A stretch of 64,000 nt of DNA, from NCBI RefSeq assembly GCF_002165575.1, contig NZ_MXQF01000019.1:29265-93264 (forward strand). The letters run 5' to 3'. A program made the position numbers and the translations under genes. This document shows, one piece after another, positions 35,349 to 44,753 of this stretch. The stretch comes from Pseudoalteromonas sp. A601 (GTDB taxonomy: Bacteria; Pseudomonadota; Gammaproteobacteria; Enterobacterales; Alteromonadaceae). The notes under the pieces are model-generated. The model had not been told where the DNA came from. It did no database searches and saw only the letters and a program-made list of their open reading frames with translations. Each line of letters starts with the position of its first letter. The stretch's first letter is position 1.

Positions 35349-36542
35349 ATGCGTTTATTAAGCTTAATTTTTGTTTTTATCGCTATAACCAGCCTCGATT
35401 TAAACGCCAGTGATGAGCAAACTGTTGTACTCATTTCCCTTGATGGCTTTCGTTGGGATTACATCGAAAAACATAATGCTAAAAACATTGCTAAAATAGC
35501 GGAGCAGGGGGTGCGAGGCCGTAAAATGCGCCCAGTGTATCCAACTAAAACCTTCCCAAATCATTTATCAATAATTACTGGGCTGCTGCCTATCAACCAT
35601 GGTGTTGTAGATAACCGTTTTTGCGACAGCGAACGAAATGAATGCTATAGCATGGGTAAAGGCAAAGACGACAGCACTTGGTTTAACGGCATTCCACTGT
35701 GGAATCTGGCCTCAATGCAGGGCTTAAAGTCAGCCACCTATTTTTGGCCAGAATCAGATGCGCGCTTTAATGGTATGCTACCCGATTATTACTACCATTA
35801 TTCAAAACATAGCGATTATCAAAACCGCGTTGATCAAATAGTACAGTGGTTAACATTGCCTAAAGCGCAACGGCCTCGTTTAGTGGTTAGCTACTTTTCA
35901 TTGGTGGATAGCATGGGCCACAAATATGGGCCAGATGCTGAGCAAACAAAACAAGCGGTTCATGAAGTAGATGCACTGATGGGCCAACTACAACAGCGCC
36001 TTGATGAGCTGGAACAAGGCGTAAACTTAGTTATTGTCTCTGATCATGGCATGAGCGCCGTTGCACCAGAGCAGAGCATTGCCATCAGTAGCTTACCCAG
36101 CGATGATAAATTTATGGTTAAAAACACCGGTCCGCGGGTGCTAATTTATGCCAATGAGAACACCACAGCAGCAGATATAAGCACGTACAAAGAGCGCTTA
36201 AACAAAGCCGCAAAAGGTCGCTACACAGTGTTAACTGATAGCCAGCGAGCGCAGTATCATTATCAAAATAATGGTCGTACTGGCGACATTATTTTACAAA
36301 CAACTGCACCTAAGGTGTTTTCAAATCAAGGGAAAGTGGATTATTTGGGCACACATGGATTTGCATACACAGATGATATGGCTGCGACTTTTATTGCCAT
36401 GGGGCCAGCGTTTAAAGAAGGTATAACATTAAACGAAGTCAATAACCTTGATATTTACCCTATGATTACAAAAATATTAGGGATTCAGCTTCTTAGCAAG
36501 ATTGATGGCGATGGTAGTACATTGTGGCCAGCGCTTAAGTAG
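35349..36542 (+). CDS. Nucleotide pyrophosphatase/phosphodiesterase-like enzyme (alkaline phosphatase superfamily), secreted
   Basis: 397 residues with a signal peptide (residues 1-20). The NPP pattern is present: 'LISLDGFRWDY' (first metal Asp), 'YPTKTFPNHLSIITG' (Thr nucleophile), 'YFSLVDSMGHKYGPD' (Asp/His metal site), 'VSDHGMS' and 'GTHGFAY'. It would hydrolyse nucleotide or other phosphodiesters in the periplasm. AGGA precedes the ATG. It is the last gene of the GDPD cluster on the plus strand and converges with the kinase gene. Confidence 0.9.
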   Translation: MRLLSLIFVFIAITSLDLNASDEQTVVLISLDGFRWDYIEKHNAKNIAKIAEQGVRGRKMRPVYPTKTFPNHLSIITGLLPINHGVVDNRFCDSERNECYSMGKGKDDSTWFNGIPLWNLASMQGLKSATYFWPESDARFNGMLPDYYYHYSKHSDYQNRVDQIVQWLTLPKAQRPRLVVSYFSLVDSMGHKYGPDAEQTKQAVHEVDALMGQLQQRLDELEQGVNLVIVSDHGMSAVAPEQSIAISSLPSDDKFMVKNTGPRVLIYANENTTAADISTYKERLNKAAKGRYTVLTDSQRAQYHYQNNGRTGDIILQTTAPKVFSNQGKVDYLGTHGFAYTDDMAATFIAMGPAFKEGITLNEVNNLDIYPMITKILGIQLLSKIDGDGSTLWPALK

Positions 36543-36549
36543 GTGTGTT

Positions 36550-37887
36550 TTAATCAGAGTTGTCCGTGATGGTGGCGCAAAAGCCACCACTATTGCTGGT
36601 TAAATCGAGCAATAGATTGTGCCTATCACAAATAGCTTTAACGGTCGCAAGCCCTAAACCAAATCCTTCATACTGACGCGCAGGGTCGCCACGATAAAAG
36701 CGTTTCGTGAGTTGACTTAGTTGCGCTTTTTCAACCCCTGAGCCATCATCGCTAATGCTCAAAGAGCTTGCATCAATGGTAATTGAAATGCAGGCATCAA
36801 TACCTGCATATTTAATTGCGTTATCAAGTAAATTAAAAAGTGCCTGAAATAATAAATTTTTGTCGCCTTGTAAAATCAAAGGGGCTGTAGAATAAAGTTT
36901 AATTTGTTGTTTATTACAATCAGCACTTGGCTGTAACATATCAATAAGGTCTTCGGCCAATAACTGACAATCAATGCGCTGTAAATTAAGCGGAAACTTG
37001 CCATGTTCTAAACGAGTTAGTTTAAGCATTGCATCAAACGTATTGATAATAGTATCAAGTTGCTCTATTTCTAAACCTATTTCTGGGAAGTGGGCAGCTT
37101 GCTGCTCTAAGTTTAATCTTAAGCGAGTCAGCGGAGTTTTTAAATCATGAGCAATGTTATCGGTAATCCCTTGTACTAAAGCAAAGTTGTCTTCGACGGC
37201 ATCGAGCATCGTATTGATATGCGCACCAAGTTTGTCAAATTCATCACCTTTTTGTTTGTGACTGATGCGAGCAGATAAATCACCATTTTGTACTTTTTCT
37301 GCCGTGCTATTAAAATAATGCACTCTGCGTAAGTGTCTTCTAGCAAATATATAACCAAATAGACCCGTTAATAATAAACTAATTAGGCACGCCCAAAATG
37401 CAACGGTTTTAAATTCAATAATAAGTTGCTGTAAATTCTCAGTCGCGGTCGCTAAAACAATATCACCATGAGAAGTATGGACAATCCCAGTCGTTAATAA
37501 ACGAATTTGTCCACGTTGCGTATCTAATACAGGAAAAACAATGGTTTTAGGTAAAGCCGGAATATCTTCAGGTAAAAAGCTTAACTGCTGGCTTTGTTCG
37601 CCGTCACTATGCCAAAAAAGTAGCAATTCACTTTCATTACGGAACACGTCTAATTGAGAATAAAAGCTACTTGAAGAGAATTCATTCGCTAAGCCTTCTA
37701 TACGTAATTTTTCTGCAGTAAGGCGCCGTTCAACTTGACGGTTTTGTTCGCCTAATAATAATTGATAAATTAAGACTACGGTCAGCACTAGCATGACCGA
37801 CATTATCACTGCAAACCCTAAGGTTAACCGCCACACAGAGCTACTACGTGGGTCAATTTGACGCCAAGCTGAGTCTTTAATTGGCAT
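36550..37887 (-). CDS. Sensor histidine kinase (OmpR-family partner)
   Basis: 445 residues. Membrane helices lie at about 24-44 and 162-182, enclosing a ~115-residue periplasmic sensor. A HAMP linker follows, then the HisKA box 'DNIAHDLKTPLTRLRL' with phospho-acceptor H247, an N box ('LLDNAIKY'), and the G boxes 'DDGSGV' and 'GFGLGLATVKAI'. It overlaps the response regulator gene by 11 bases, so the two are co-translated. With the PepSY and DUF5666 genes upstream, the layout resembles QseBC/PmrAB-type systems. The signal is unknown. Confidence 0.93.
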   Translation of the reverse strand: MPIKDSAWRQIDPRSSSVWRLTLGFAVIMSVMLVLTVVLIYQLLLGEQNRQVERRLTAEKLRIEGLANEFSSSSFYSQLDVFRNESELLLFWHSDGEQSQQLSFLPEDIPALPKTIVFPVLDTQRGQIRLLTTGIVHTSHGDIVLATATENLQQLIIEFKTVAFWACLISLLLTGLFGYIFARRHLRRVHYFNSTAEKVQNGDLSARISHKQKGDEFDKLGAHINTMLDAVEDNFALVQGITDNIAHDLKTPLTRLRLNLEQQAAHFPEIGLEIEQLDTIINTFDAMLKLTRLEHGKFPLNLQRIDCQLLAEDLIDMLQPSADCNKQQIKLYSTAPLILQGDKNLLFQALFNLLDNAIKYAGIDACISITIDASSLSISDDGSGVEKAQLSQLTKRFYRGDPARQYEGFGLGLATVKAICDRHNLLLDLTSNSGGFCATITDNSD

Positions 37888-38569
37888 TTATCTGCTCTTT
37901 GGTAAGGCGGTAACCAACACCACGAATAGTTTCGATACAAACTAATGCATTCAATTCCTGTAGTTTTTTACGAAGCCTAGCTATATGCACATCAATGACA
38001 TTTGTACCCGGATCAAAATGGTACTCCCAAACCGATTCAAATAATAATGTACGGGTAACTAACTTGTCAGGATGTTCAAGTAAAAAGCGCAATAATTTAA
38101 ACTCTTTTGGTTGTAAGCTTAGCGTCTGATTGTCAACATCGGCTTTATGGTTTGCATAGTCTAAGTGTAAATTCGCTAGGCTTAACTGTGTGCTAAGAGG
38201 CTGCTGCGCCGTGTGCCGTTTAATAAGGTTCTCGACCCTGATTGCTAACTCAGAAAACGCAAAAGGTTTAATTAAATAATCATCACCGCCTGCTTTTAAA
38301 CCGGTTACACGGTCGTCTACTTTATCTAGGGCTGATAAAATCAAAACAGGGGTCGTTTTACCCGTCGCTCTTAATGCGGCTAACACTTGTATTCCATTTA
38401 GCTTGGGTAACATTCGGTCTAATACAATTATATCGTGATCTTCGCACGTTGCTAACAGTAATCCTTGTTGACCATCAGCTGCAGTATCAACAGTATAACC
38501 TTGTTCACTAAACGCTTTATATAAAAAGTCACGGTTTTGCTTATCGTCTTCAACCAATAATAACTTCAT
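37877..38569 (-). CDS. OmpR-family response regulator
   Basis: The start is ATG 38569, with GGGGA six bases upstream and a one-base TAATG overlap with the PepSY gene stop. About 230 residues: a receiver domain with phospho-acceptor D51 ('IIVLDRMLP') and 'KPFAFSEL', then a winged-helix domain ending in 'VHIARLRKKL' and 'IETIRGVGYRL'. It is paired with the histidine kinase downstream. Confidence 0.95.
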   Translation of the reverse strand: MKLLLVEDDKQNRDFLYKAFSEQGYTVDTAADGQQGLLLATCEDHDIIVLDRMLPKLNGIQVLAALRATGKTTPVLILSALDKVDDRVTGLKAGGDDYLIKPFAFSELAIRVENLIKRHTAQQPLSTQLSLANLHLDYANHKADVDNQTLSLQPKEFKLLRFLLEHPDKLVTRTLLFESVWEYHFDPGTNVIDVHIARLRKKLQELNALVCIETIRGVGYRLTKEQINAN

Positions 38570-39102
38570 TAATTTCCCCACCTTAGTAAAGGTAAATCTT
38601 TACCTGTGGTTAAATCAATTGCTTTTTTATGACGTCCACGCTCATTAACAAATGTGGCCACCATATAAGTAATCCCCATATCTTGCTCTAACTGGGCTTC
38701 AATTAAGTAGTGTTCGTTTGAGTCATTCAGTTTTGCCACTAATAACTGCATGGTATAGCCTTTTTTTTGCATAATATCTGCGGCGGCAATCTCTTCTTGC
38801 TCATCAAGTTCTGGCGCTTCATACTCTAACTCAATTAAGTCGCCATCTTTATCTAACAATAATTCAATAAAGCGATTTCGGTTAGCCTGATATAACGTGA
38901 CTTCGTAGGTCGTTTTACCTTTTTCAAACTCAAGTTCAAACTCTACAATGACCGCTTCGCTCTTATACTTATCTTCTACTTTTTCTAAAATAGCCGTTGG
39001 TTTGGCTGATTTAGCATGGTGCAATTTTTCATATATCGCAGAGCTTTTAGCACTACTTATCGATGAGACAAATAACAAACTGAATAATAGTACTTTTTTC
39101 AT
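38569..39102 (-). CDS. PepSY-domain periplasmic protein
   Basis: I place the start at the second of two adjacent ATGs (39102), six bases after GAGG. A signal peptide ('MKKVLLFSLLFVSSISSAKS') is followed by a PepSY-like repeat ('VEFELEFEKGKTTYEVTLYQ') and a second, similar stretch near the end. PepSY proteins often sit beside OmpR-type two-component genes and may inhibit proteases or sense envelope state. It is co-translated with the response regulator. Confidence 0.8.
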   Translation of the reverse strand: MKKVLLFSLLFVSSISSAKSSAIYEKLHHAKSAKPTAILEKVEDKYKSEAVIVEFELEFEKGKTTYEVTLYQANRNRFIELLLDKDGDLIELEYEAPELDEQEEIAAADIMQKKGYTMQLLVAKLNDSNEHYLIEAQLEQDMGITYMVATFVNERGRHKKAIDLTTGKDLPLLRWGN

Positions 39103-39113
39103 CATAAACCTCA

Positions 39114-39144
39114 AAAATAGCAGCGCAAGATACGCTGCTATTTT
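39114..39144 (-). terminator. Hairpin between DUF5666 and PepSY genes
   Basis: A perfect 12-bp stem: AAAATAGCAGCG (39114-39125) with its complement at 39133-39144, 7-base loop. On the minus strand it ends in a run of T and is followed at once by the GAGG ribosome site of the PepSY gene. It probably ends or attenuates transcription coming from the DUF5666 gene. Confidence 0.75.
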
Positions 39145-39156
39145 AATTTTTTACAG

Positions 39157-40482
39157 TTAATCGTCGAGACGACAAGCTCGTACTTGATTGCCACTAACTA
39201 ATTCACATTCTACCTCTGCATATTGGTCGGCATAAGCGTTAAGTGAATTGTCTTCGCTAACATAACCCCAAAGTCTAGATTGTTCGCTTTGTGTAATTAC
39301 ATACCCAGTTAAGCTAAGTGAATCATTGGCATCCATTAACTCAACTTCACTAACAATATTAATATCATCGGTGATAATTCCTTCTAATTCAAGAAACTGA
39401 CCATTAATAGTTGCTTGAGTTAAGCCATCGTCAAATACTGTTTGGTTACTGAGTGTAAATTGATAATTATTAATTGTTACGATACCTTCATTGAAACTTG
39501 CAACTCCAGCAACAGAAAACTCCTTATTTATCGTTGTTGAATCACTCGAACCTGATTCAAAGTCGACTTCTTGAGCCATAAATAAATCACTTTGTTGTTG
39601 ATATAAAGCTTCAATTTCTACAAGTGCACCAACAACTAAATCATTAACAGTGCCATCTTCATAACGTGTTTGTTCAGTTAAGCTTACTTGCCATTGTCCA
39701 TTTATAGTCATCAGCGTTGAGTTATTATTAATGAATGTAATTTTACCATTTAGTTCTGTGTCGATATTATCATCAAAACCATTTTGGCGTTCAGCGTCAA
39801 CTTCACTCGCTATTAACTGCTGCGCTTGCATAATGCCTTCAACTTCTACAAATTGACCATTACTAATAAGACCATCAACTTCAGCTTGTTGGTAATTAAT
39901 AGTGATATTACCTAACTGAAAAGTGCGTAGTTGAGTATCTAATTGCGTAATGACACCTTCAACTTCAAGCTCTGTTAAGCTGTTAGTAATAGCTTGTTGA
40001 TAAGTTACCGTTAAGGTATTAAATGCACTATTAAAGCCGCTTACTTCAACGAGGTCACCATTATTGACTAAAGTACTATCAAACCCTTCAAGTATCACAC
40101 CGGCAATACTAGCCATACCATTTTCGATAAGTACAGGACCTTTAAAATTAGGATCATAGTCAATCTCCGTTACTTGAGCGCCGTTAGTCTCTGCTTCAAC
40201 AATCATACCGACTTGTAGTTGGCTTAAATTTCCATTCACGCCATCAATTTCTATTTCTGCACTCGCAGCAGGTAGTTCACGTTGGTTAACCGTAATAGAG
40301 GAACTTGATATAGCTGATACTGCGCCGATTAACACACTCGGTAATTTGGCCGTTTCTGGCGTTGTTGTTTCAGGCATTATTGATGAATTTTCTGAACTGT
40401 TGCTGCCACATGCCGATAATGCAAGTGTTATTGCGCTTAATGAAAGCACCTTAATAAGATGACGTGTGTGCTGGTTTTTCAT
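39157..40482 (-). CDS. DUF5666-repeat lipoprotein
   Basis: The start is ATG 40482, with GGAGC five bases upstream. The N-terminus has a lipobox, 'SAITLALSACGS'. The rest is a chain of about five to six beta-strand repeats of the DUF5666 type, each with a phrase like 'VEVEGIMQ', 'VEIEALYQ' or 'LELEGIITD'. Such proteins are outer-membrane or periplasmic with unknown function. It is the first gene of the two-component cluster but is separated from the PepSY gene by a strong hairpin. Confidence 0.8.
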   Translation of the reverse strand: MKNQHTRHLIKVLSLSAITLALSACGSNSSENSSIMPETTTPETAKLPSVLIGAVSAISSSSITVNQRELPAASAEIEIDGVNGNLSQLQVGMIVEAETNGAQVTEIDYDPNFKGPVLIENGMASIAGVILEGFDSTLVNNGDLVEVSGFNSAFNTLTVTYQQAITNSLTELEVEGVITQLDTQLRTFQLGNITINYQQAEVDGLISNGQFVEVEGIMQAQQLIASEVDAERQNGFDDNIDTELNGKITFINNNSTLMTINGQWQVSLTEQTRYEDGTVNDLVVGALVEIEALYQQQSDLFMAQEVDFESGSSDSTTINKEFSVAGVASFNEGIVTINNYQFTLSNQTVFDDGLTQATINGQFLELEGIITDDINIVSEVELMDANDSLSLTGYVITQSEQSRLWGYVSEDNSLNAYADQYAEVECELVSGNQVRACRLDD

Positions 40483-40692
40483 ATCTAGCTCCAAACATAA
40501 TTAATTGTTCTACCTTGTGTATGAGCATTACTTTACTTGATAGTGCACACCCGCAAGGTGGAGAGAACATTAATTTTTGTTAATGTTTACATTGATCTGG
40601 TCGCTGTGAACACTAACAATTTCATTGATGCTAGTAATTGTGAAAGAAATATGTATAACTAGATGTATAACCAATTGAATAGAAAGGTTTTC

Positions 40693-40962
40693 ATGCAACT
40701 CCCTGATCAATTAATAAATCGTATAACCGCTGGTTTAGTAGCCAGTTTACCGCAGGCGCTCATTTTAGCACTGGCAGGTATTGCACTATTCACTACGATT
40801 GCTTCAAGTTTACAACAAGCATTATCTGACAGTTATTATACAGAAGCCGCCATGATCACTTTTTTAGTTACAGCGTCTGATCTTAGCTTATTTTCTGTTG
40901 GCTCTGCATTTTGGGGAATTTTAGCCGGCGCTTTAACCTTGTGGCTAATACCCCGTAAATAA
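40693..40962 (+). pseudogene. BenE/YdcO-type transporter, C-terminal fragment
   Basis: The 89-residue frame (from ATG 40693 after GAAAGG; also open from 40663) matches the last quarter of BenE-family benzoate transporters: 'GIALFTTIASSLQQAL', then 'AAMITFLVTASDLSLFSVGS' and 'AFWGILAGAL'. A full BenE protein is near 390 residues, so about 300 are missing. A ribosome site by chance or selection could allow a short product, but I read it as a truncated gene. Confidence 0.7.
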
Positions 40963-41087
40963 ATGCAAAATCTAACCAACAAACGCTTATGTAAGCCGCC
41001 CACTTTGTTAATTGATTGTTAAGTTTATATGTGCCTATAATGGAAATTCATTATGAAGTATCGTAACCCCTCATTTTAGGATCACTG

Positions 41088-42566
41088 ATGAATTTTAATA
41101 AATCGATTATCTTCAGCGCTATGACAGCGCTGTCTACCATACCCTGGCAAAGCCATGCTGCTGACGTTTGGCAAGTTGATAAATCATATACTGGCGGAAG
41201 TGAAGTTTGCTACGCAAACACTTTATATCAAGCAAAGTGGTGGGCAAACCCAGGTGAAGAGCCTGGCGCTTCTCAGTGGGGAGCATGGGCTGCGCAACTT
41301 GATTCAACCCCCTGTGATACGAGTGTTGAGCCACCCACAGAGCCCCCCGTTGAACCGCCAACAGAGCCGCCTGTAGAACCACCTGTCACTCCACCGTCTG
41401 GCGACCCGTATGAAACAGGCGTCACTATTAACCCAAACGGCGGCTATTTTATTGATGCTGCAATTATAGCTGACACTGAACAACACAAAACATCATCACC
41501 ACTGTTTAACAAAGTGAAAAACACCATTCGCAAGCTTGATAACACCAGCGTCGAAGCTGTCGCGCCACTTCGTGCTGCAAACCCTGCCAATGTAAAGCGT
41601 TTAGAGTCGATAATTGACCAAGCAAGCTTTGAGTTTTTATTTCCAGATCGCGCGCCGGAATATACTTACCGTAAATTTTTACAAGCCGTGGCTAAATTCC
41701 CCGCATTCTGTGATGACTATGAAACAGAGCAAAAAGCAGAGGCGGTATGCCGTAAAGCACTCGCCACTATGTTTGCCCACTTTACTCAAGAAACTGGCGG
41801 CCACGACCCGCATTCTGCCATCCCGCAATGGCGTCAAGGCCTGTACTTTATTCGTGAAGCAGGTTGCAGTGAAACCAGTGCAGGGTGTGGTTACAATAAC
41901 TCATGCGCACCTTCAACATGGCAAGGGCAAACGTGGCCTTGTGGCACCGATGAACAAGGCTTATACCTAAAGTACTTTGGCCGAGGAGCTAAGCAGCTGT
42001 CGTACAACTACAACTATGGGCCATTTTCAGACGCTATGTTCGGTGATGTTAGTATATTACTTAACAACCCTGAACTCGTGGCTGATACCTGGTTAAATTT
42101 AGCTTCTGCGGTATTCTTTTTTGTTTATCCGCAACCACCAAAACCAGACATGATGTCGGTCATAGATGGTTCATGGGTGCCTAATGAAATAGACACAGCG
42201 CGTGGTATTAGCCCTGGCTTTGGTGCAACAATTAATATTATTAATGGCGGTATAGAATGCGGCCACGGCTACGATAAGCCTCAAGCTCTTAATCGTATTG
42301 CCTATTATGAGCAGTTTGCTGCGTATTTAAACGTACCTATCGAAGCAAACGAAGTACTTAATTGTAGCAACCAAGACAGCTTTACTAACGACGGCTCTGG
42401 GGCGCTAAACATTCACTGGGATGAAGACTGGACTTGGCAGCAATACCGCCCTGATGGTAAGAGTTTTGAATGTAAACTTGTGCCATATCAAACACCTTAC
42501 TTTGCACTTAGCAAAGGCGCATACAGTCGATGTGTTGAAGATAAGTTTGACGCAACGGTCCAGTAA
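41088..42566 (+). CDS. Secreted GH19 chitinase with chitin-binding domain
   Basis: 492 residues. A signal peptide (1-25) leads into a carbohydrate-binding module of the CBM5/12 type ('YTGGSEVCYANTLYQAKWWA', residues 34-53). A Pro/Glu-rich linker (80-104, repeated EPPTEPPVEPP) follows, then a GH19 catalytic domain with 'HFTQETGGHDPHS' (catalytic Glu near 235), a second acidic site after 'GLYFIREAG', and 'FGRGAKQLSYNYNYGPFSD'. It would cleave chitin outside the cell. AGGA precedes the ATG. Single gene, with a chitin-degrading lifestyle as the clear implication. Confidence 0.93.
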   Translation: MNFNKSIIFSAMTALSTIPWQSHAADVWQVDKSYTGGSEVCYANTLYQAKWWANPGEEPGASQWGAWAAQLDSTPCDTSVEPPTEPPVEPPTEPPVEPPVTPPSGDPYETGVTINPNGGYFIDAAIIADTEQHKTSSPLFNKVKNTIRKLDNTSVEAVAPLRAANPANVKRLESIIDQASFEFLFPDRAPEYTYRKFLQAVAKFPAFCDDYETEQKAEAVCRKALATMFAHFTQETGGHDPHSAIPQWRQGLYFIREAGCSETSAGCGYNNSCAPSTWQGQTWPCGTDEQGLYLKYFGRGAKQLSYNYNYGPFSDAMFGDVSILLNNPELVADTWLNLASAVFFFVYPQPPKPDMMSVIDGSWVPNEIDTARGISPGFGATINIINGGIECGHGYDKPQALNRIAYYEQFAAYLNVPIEANEVLNCSNQDSFTNDGSGALNIHWDEDWTWQQYRPDGKSFECKLVPYQTPYFALSKGAYSRCVEDKFDATVQ

Positions 42567-42643
42567 GTAGCTTTACTATCAAAATTTAATAACAGCCTTA
42601 GCGCATAAAGAGTTGGTTAAGGCCGTTATTACTTATAAAGGAG

Positions 42644-43678
42644 TTAATCAAACGTATGGTGGCGAGTTACCTTAAAACGATTAAGAATATGGTGCATAAT
42701 ATACACCGCACATAAGCTTATTAAAATAGCCACCGACACTGATGAAAAGCGATATAAAGCGCTGTAAACCAAGTCTTGTCCGGGGCCGAGTGATTGACCA
42801 AATAAAATCCCAAAGGTGGTAATAATGCCAAAACCAACACCTGGGATCCCCCCGCCAACAATATGATAACGACTAAATATAAGAGTTAAAGTCCATAGTA
42901 TTAACGCAGGAAACAATAAAATATCCGTGTAATTGTATAAAAAAAACTGCGACACCAACGCCAAATTACAGCCAATTAACGTGCCGATTGCTCGTTGCCA
43001 GCCAGCCATACCCGCAGCTTTCCAACATAGCGGAAACAAAATTAAAATCGAGGCTGCTTGCGCTGAAATTGAATCTTGTAAATCAAATATTTGAAAAGTC
43101 ACAAACGATAAGGTCACAACACTTGAACACAGCAATACTTCATGACGCACACTCTCTATCGCTTTACTTGGCCGCTCCTGGGCCTGACGTGGAGCGACAT
43201 CTGGAAACACAAAATGCATTAATACCGCGGTCAAAACTGTTACTAACACGGCTAAACCGTTACTTATAATAAGCGGATAAATACTCGTGCCATTACCCAC
43301 ATAACTTGAGAAGTGAAGCTGAATAGATAAACCAACCACGCCCAGCGCACCAAACAAAAAGTTAACACCACGACTCATTTGATAAAACAAAAAAGCAAAA
43401 GCGAAAAAACTTAGTAGAGTCATCACCACAGGTAAGTGTGAAAACAACCCTTGCACCACTAATACAAAAAATGCGCTAAACGCCGCACTAGCAAAAAACT
43501 GGCGGATAATATGGCCGTTTAAAATTGGCACCAAACCAAGTAATAGCATCGGATACACGGTAAAAAAAATGCCATTAGGCCAGTTCATTAGTTTACATAA
43601 ACTAAATCCAAGCGCGCTGCCGCCAGCAATTCGTAGCGCTTGCCTCAAGCCATTTTTATCCAGAGTAGGTGCTGTCAT
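42644..43678 (-). CDS. FUSC/DUF2955 family inner-membrane transporter
   Basis: 344 residues with about ten hydrophobic segments, in the style of the aromatic-acid exporter and fusaric-acid-resistance proteins (DUF2955: 'LRQALRIAGGSALGFSLCKL', 'MPNG' replaced by 'NWPNG'). It is the last gene of a MarR-HlyD-FUSC operon, 10 bases after the HlyD gene. It probably pumps a small aromatic or toxic compound together with the membrane-fusion protein. Substrate unknown. Confidence 0.85.
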   Translation of the reverse strand: MTAPTLDKNGLRQALRIAGGSALGFSLCKLMNWPNGIFFTVYPMLLLGLVPILNGHIIRQFFASAAFSAFFVLVVQGLFSHLPVVMTLLSFFAFAFLFYQMSRGVNFLFGALGVVGLSIQLHFSSYVGNGTSIYPLIISNGLAVLVTVLTAVLMHFVFPDVAPRQAQERPSKAIESVRHEVLLCSSVVTLSFVTFQIFDLQDSISAQAASILILFPLCWKAAGMAGWQRAIGTLIGCNLALVSQFFLYNYTDILLFPALILWTLTLIFSRYHIVGGGIPGVGFGIITTFGILFGQSLGPGQDLVYSALYRFSSVSVAILISLCAVYIMHHILNRFKVTRHHTFD

Positions 43679-43688
43679 ACTGCCTTGC

Positions 43689-44750
43689 CTAATAAATAAA
43701 GTGAAGTAGACTAATTAACCGAATTTGCGCACTGGCGCACCACTGACCAATGGTTGACTCAGGTACAAGCTGAACTGTCGCCCGAGCACCACTGGGTAAT
43801 TGGCTAAGCAGTTGCGGCTGTTGTAACTCGATATGAATACGCTGGCGCTGGGCATCTCTCACCCAGCGATTACTACTTTCAGTACTGCTTAATAAGCCAT
43901 TTGCGTTGATCTGACCATCGCTCACCCCAGCTTCAAATGAACTAATAACACCATCGAACACTTGACCTGGTAAAGCGTCAAACGTTACTTTTGCAGCGCT
44001 TTTTAGGCTGAATTGGCTTAATGATTTTTCTCTAAAGTCAGCAACTAAATCCGCTTTATTCGCCACAATGGCGAGCATGGGCTGGCCTTTATTGGCATAG
44101 GTACCGTTACTAACTTGTAAATTAGCTACTTTACCATCCACATCAGCACTTACTTGACTATAAGACAAGTTTAGCTTGGCTTGAGCGAGTAAGTTTTGCG
44201 CATGACGTAATGCAAGATTTTCATTCCCAACTTGGCCACGAGCAAGCTTTGCCTCCGTTAGCTGCGCCTCAACTGCGGCAACATTTGCTCTGCTTGATTG
44301 AAAATTAGCACTAATAGTTTCATATTCTTGTTCAGATATAGAGCGCTTTTTAAGTAATGATTCACTGCGGTCTAACAACAACTTCTGCTCATGCAGCTGC
44401 GCATTCGCAGCTGCTAGTTGAGCTTCAATGGCTTTTACATTACTGTCGAAGCGTTGATTTTGCAGTTGAGCATCCGCATAGGTGAGCTCTGCTTGCTCAA
44501 CCGCTAATTTAAAAGGGGCCGGCTCAATTAAAAACAGTACCTCGCCACGGTTTACCAATTGATTATTATTAACTAATACTTTATTAACTCGCCCGCTGAC
44601 TTGAGGTGTTACTTGTACAACAGGATGAAAAACACGTGCTTGGGGAGTCACGGGTAAATACATATCTGCAATCACAAAATAAGCGAAAAGTAGAATAAAT
44701 CCAACTAAGGATATTTTGACATAACGGGCAAATTTTTGATCAGGCGTCAT
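43689..44750 (-). CDS. HlyD-family membrane-fusion protein
   Basis: The start is ATG 44750, six bases after AAGGGG; the GTG at 44753 touches the MarR stop. One N-terminal membrane helix (about 12-30) is followed by a lipoyl half ('PQVSGRVNKVLVNNNQLV'), two long helices, the second lipoyl half ('VDGKVANLQVSNGTYANKGQ') and a beta-barrel. It is typical of EmrA/AaeA adaptors. It pairs with the FUSC gene downstream. Confidence 0.9.
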   Translation of the reverse strand: MTPDQKFARYVKISLVGFILLFAYFVIADMYLPVTPQARVFHPVVQVTPQVSGRVNKVLVNNNQLVNRGEVLFLIEPAPFKLAVEQAELTYADAQLQNQRFDSNVKAIEAQLAAANAQLHEQKLLLDRSESLLKKRSISEQEYETISANFQSSRANVAAVEAQLTEAKLARGQVGNENLALRHAQNLLAQAKLNLSYSQVSADVDGKVANLQVSNGTYANKGQPMLAIVANKADLVADFREKSLSQFSLKSAAKVTFDALPGQVFDGVISSFEAGVSDGQINANGLLSSTESSNRWVRDAQRQRIHIELQQPQLLSQLPSGARATVQLVPESTIGQWCASAQIRLISLLHFIY

Positions 44751-44753
44751 CAC

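Noticed and set aside
41134..41486. Several overlapping frames at the chitinase start
   Set aside because: They arise from the repetitive Pro-rich linker and CBM sequence read in other frames.
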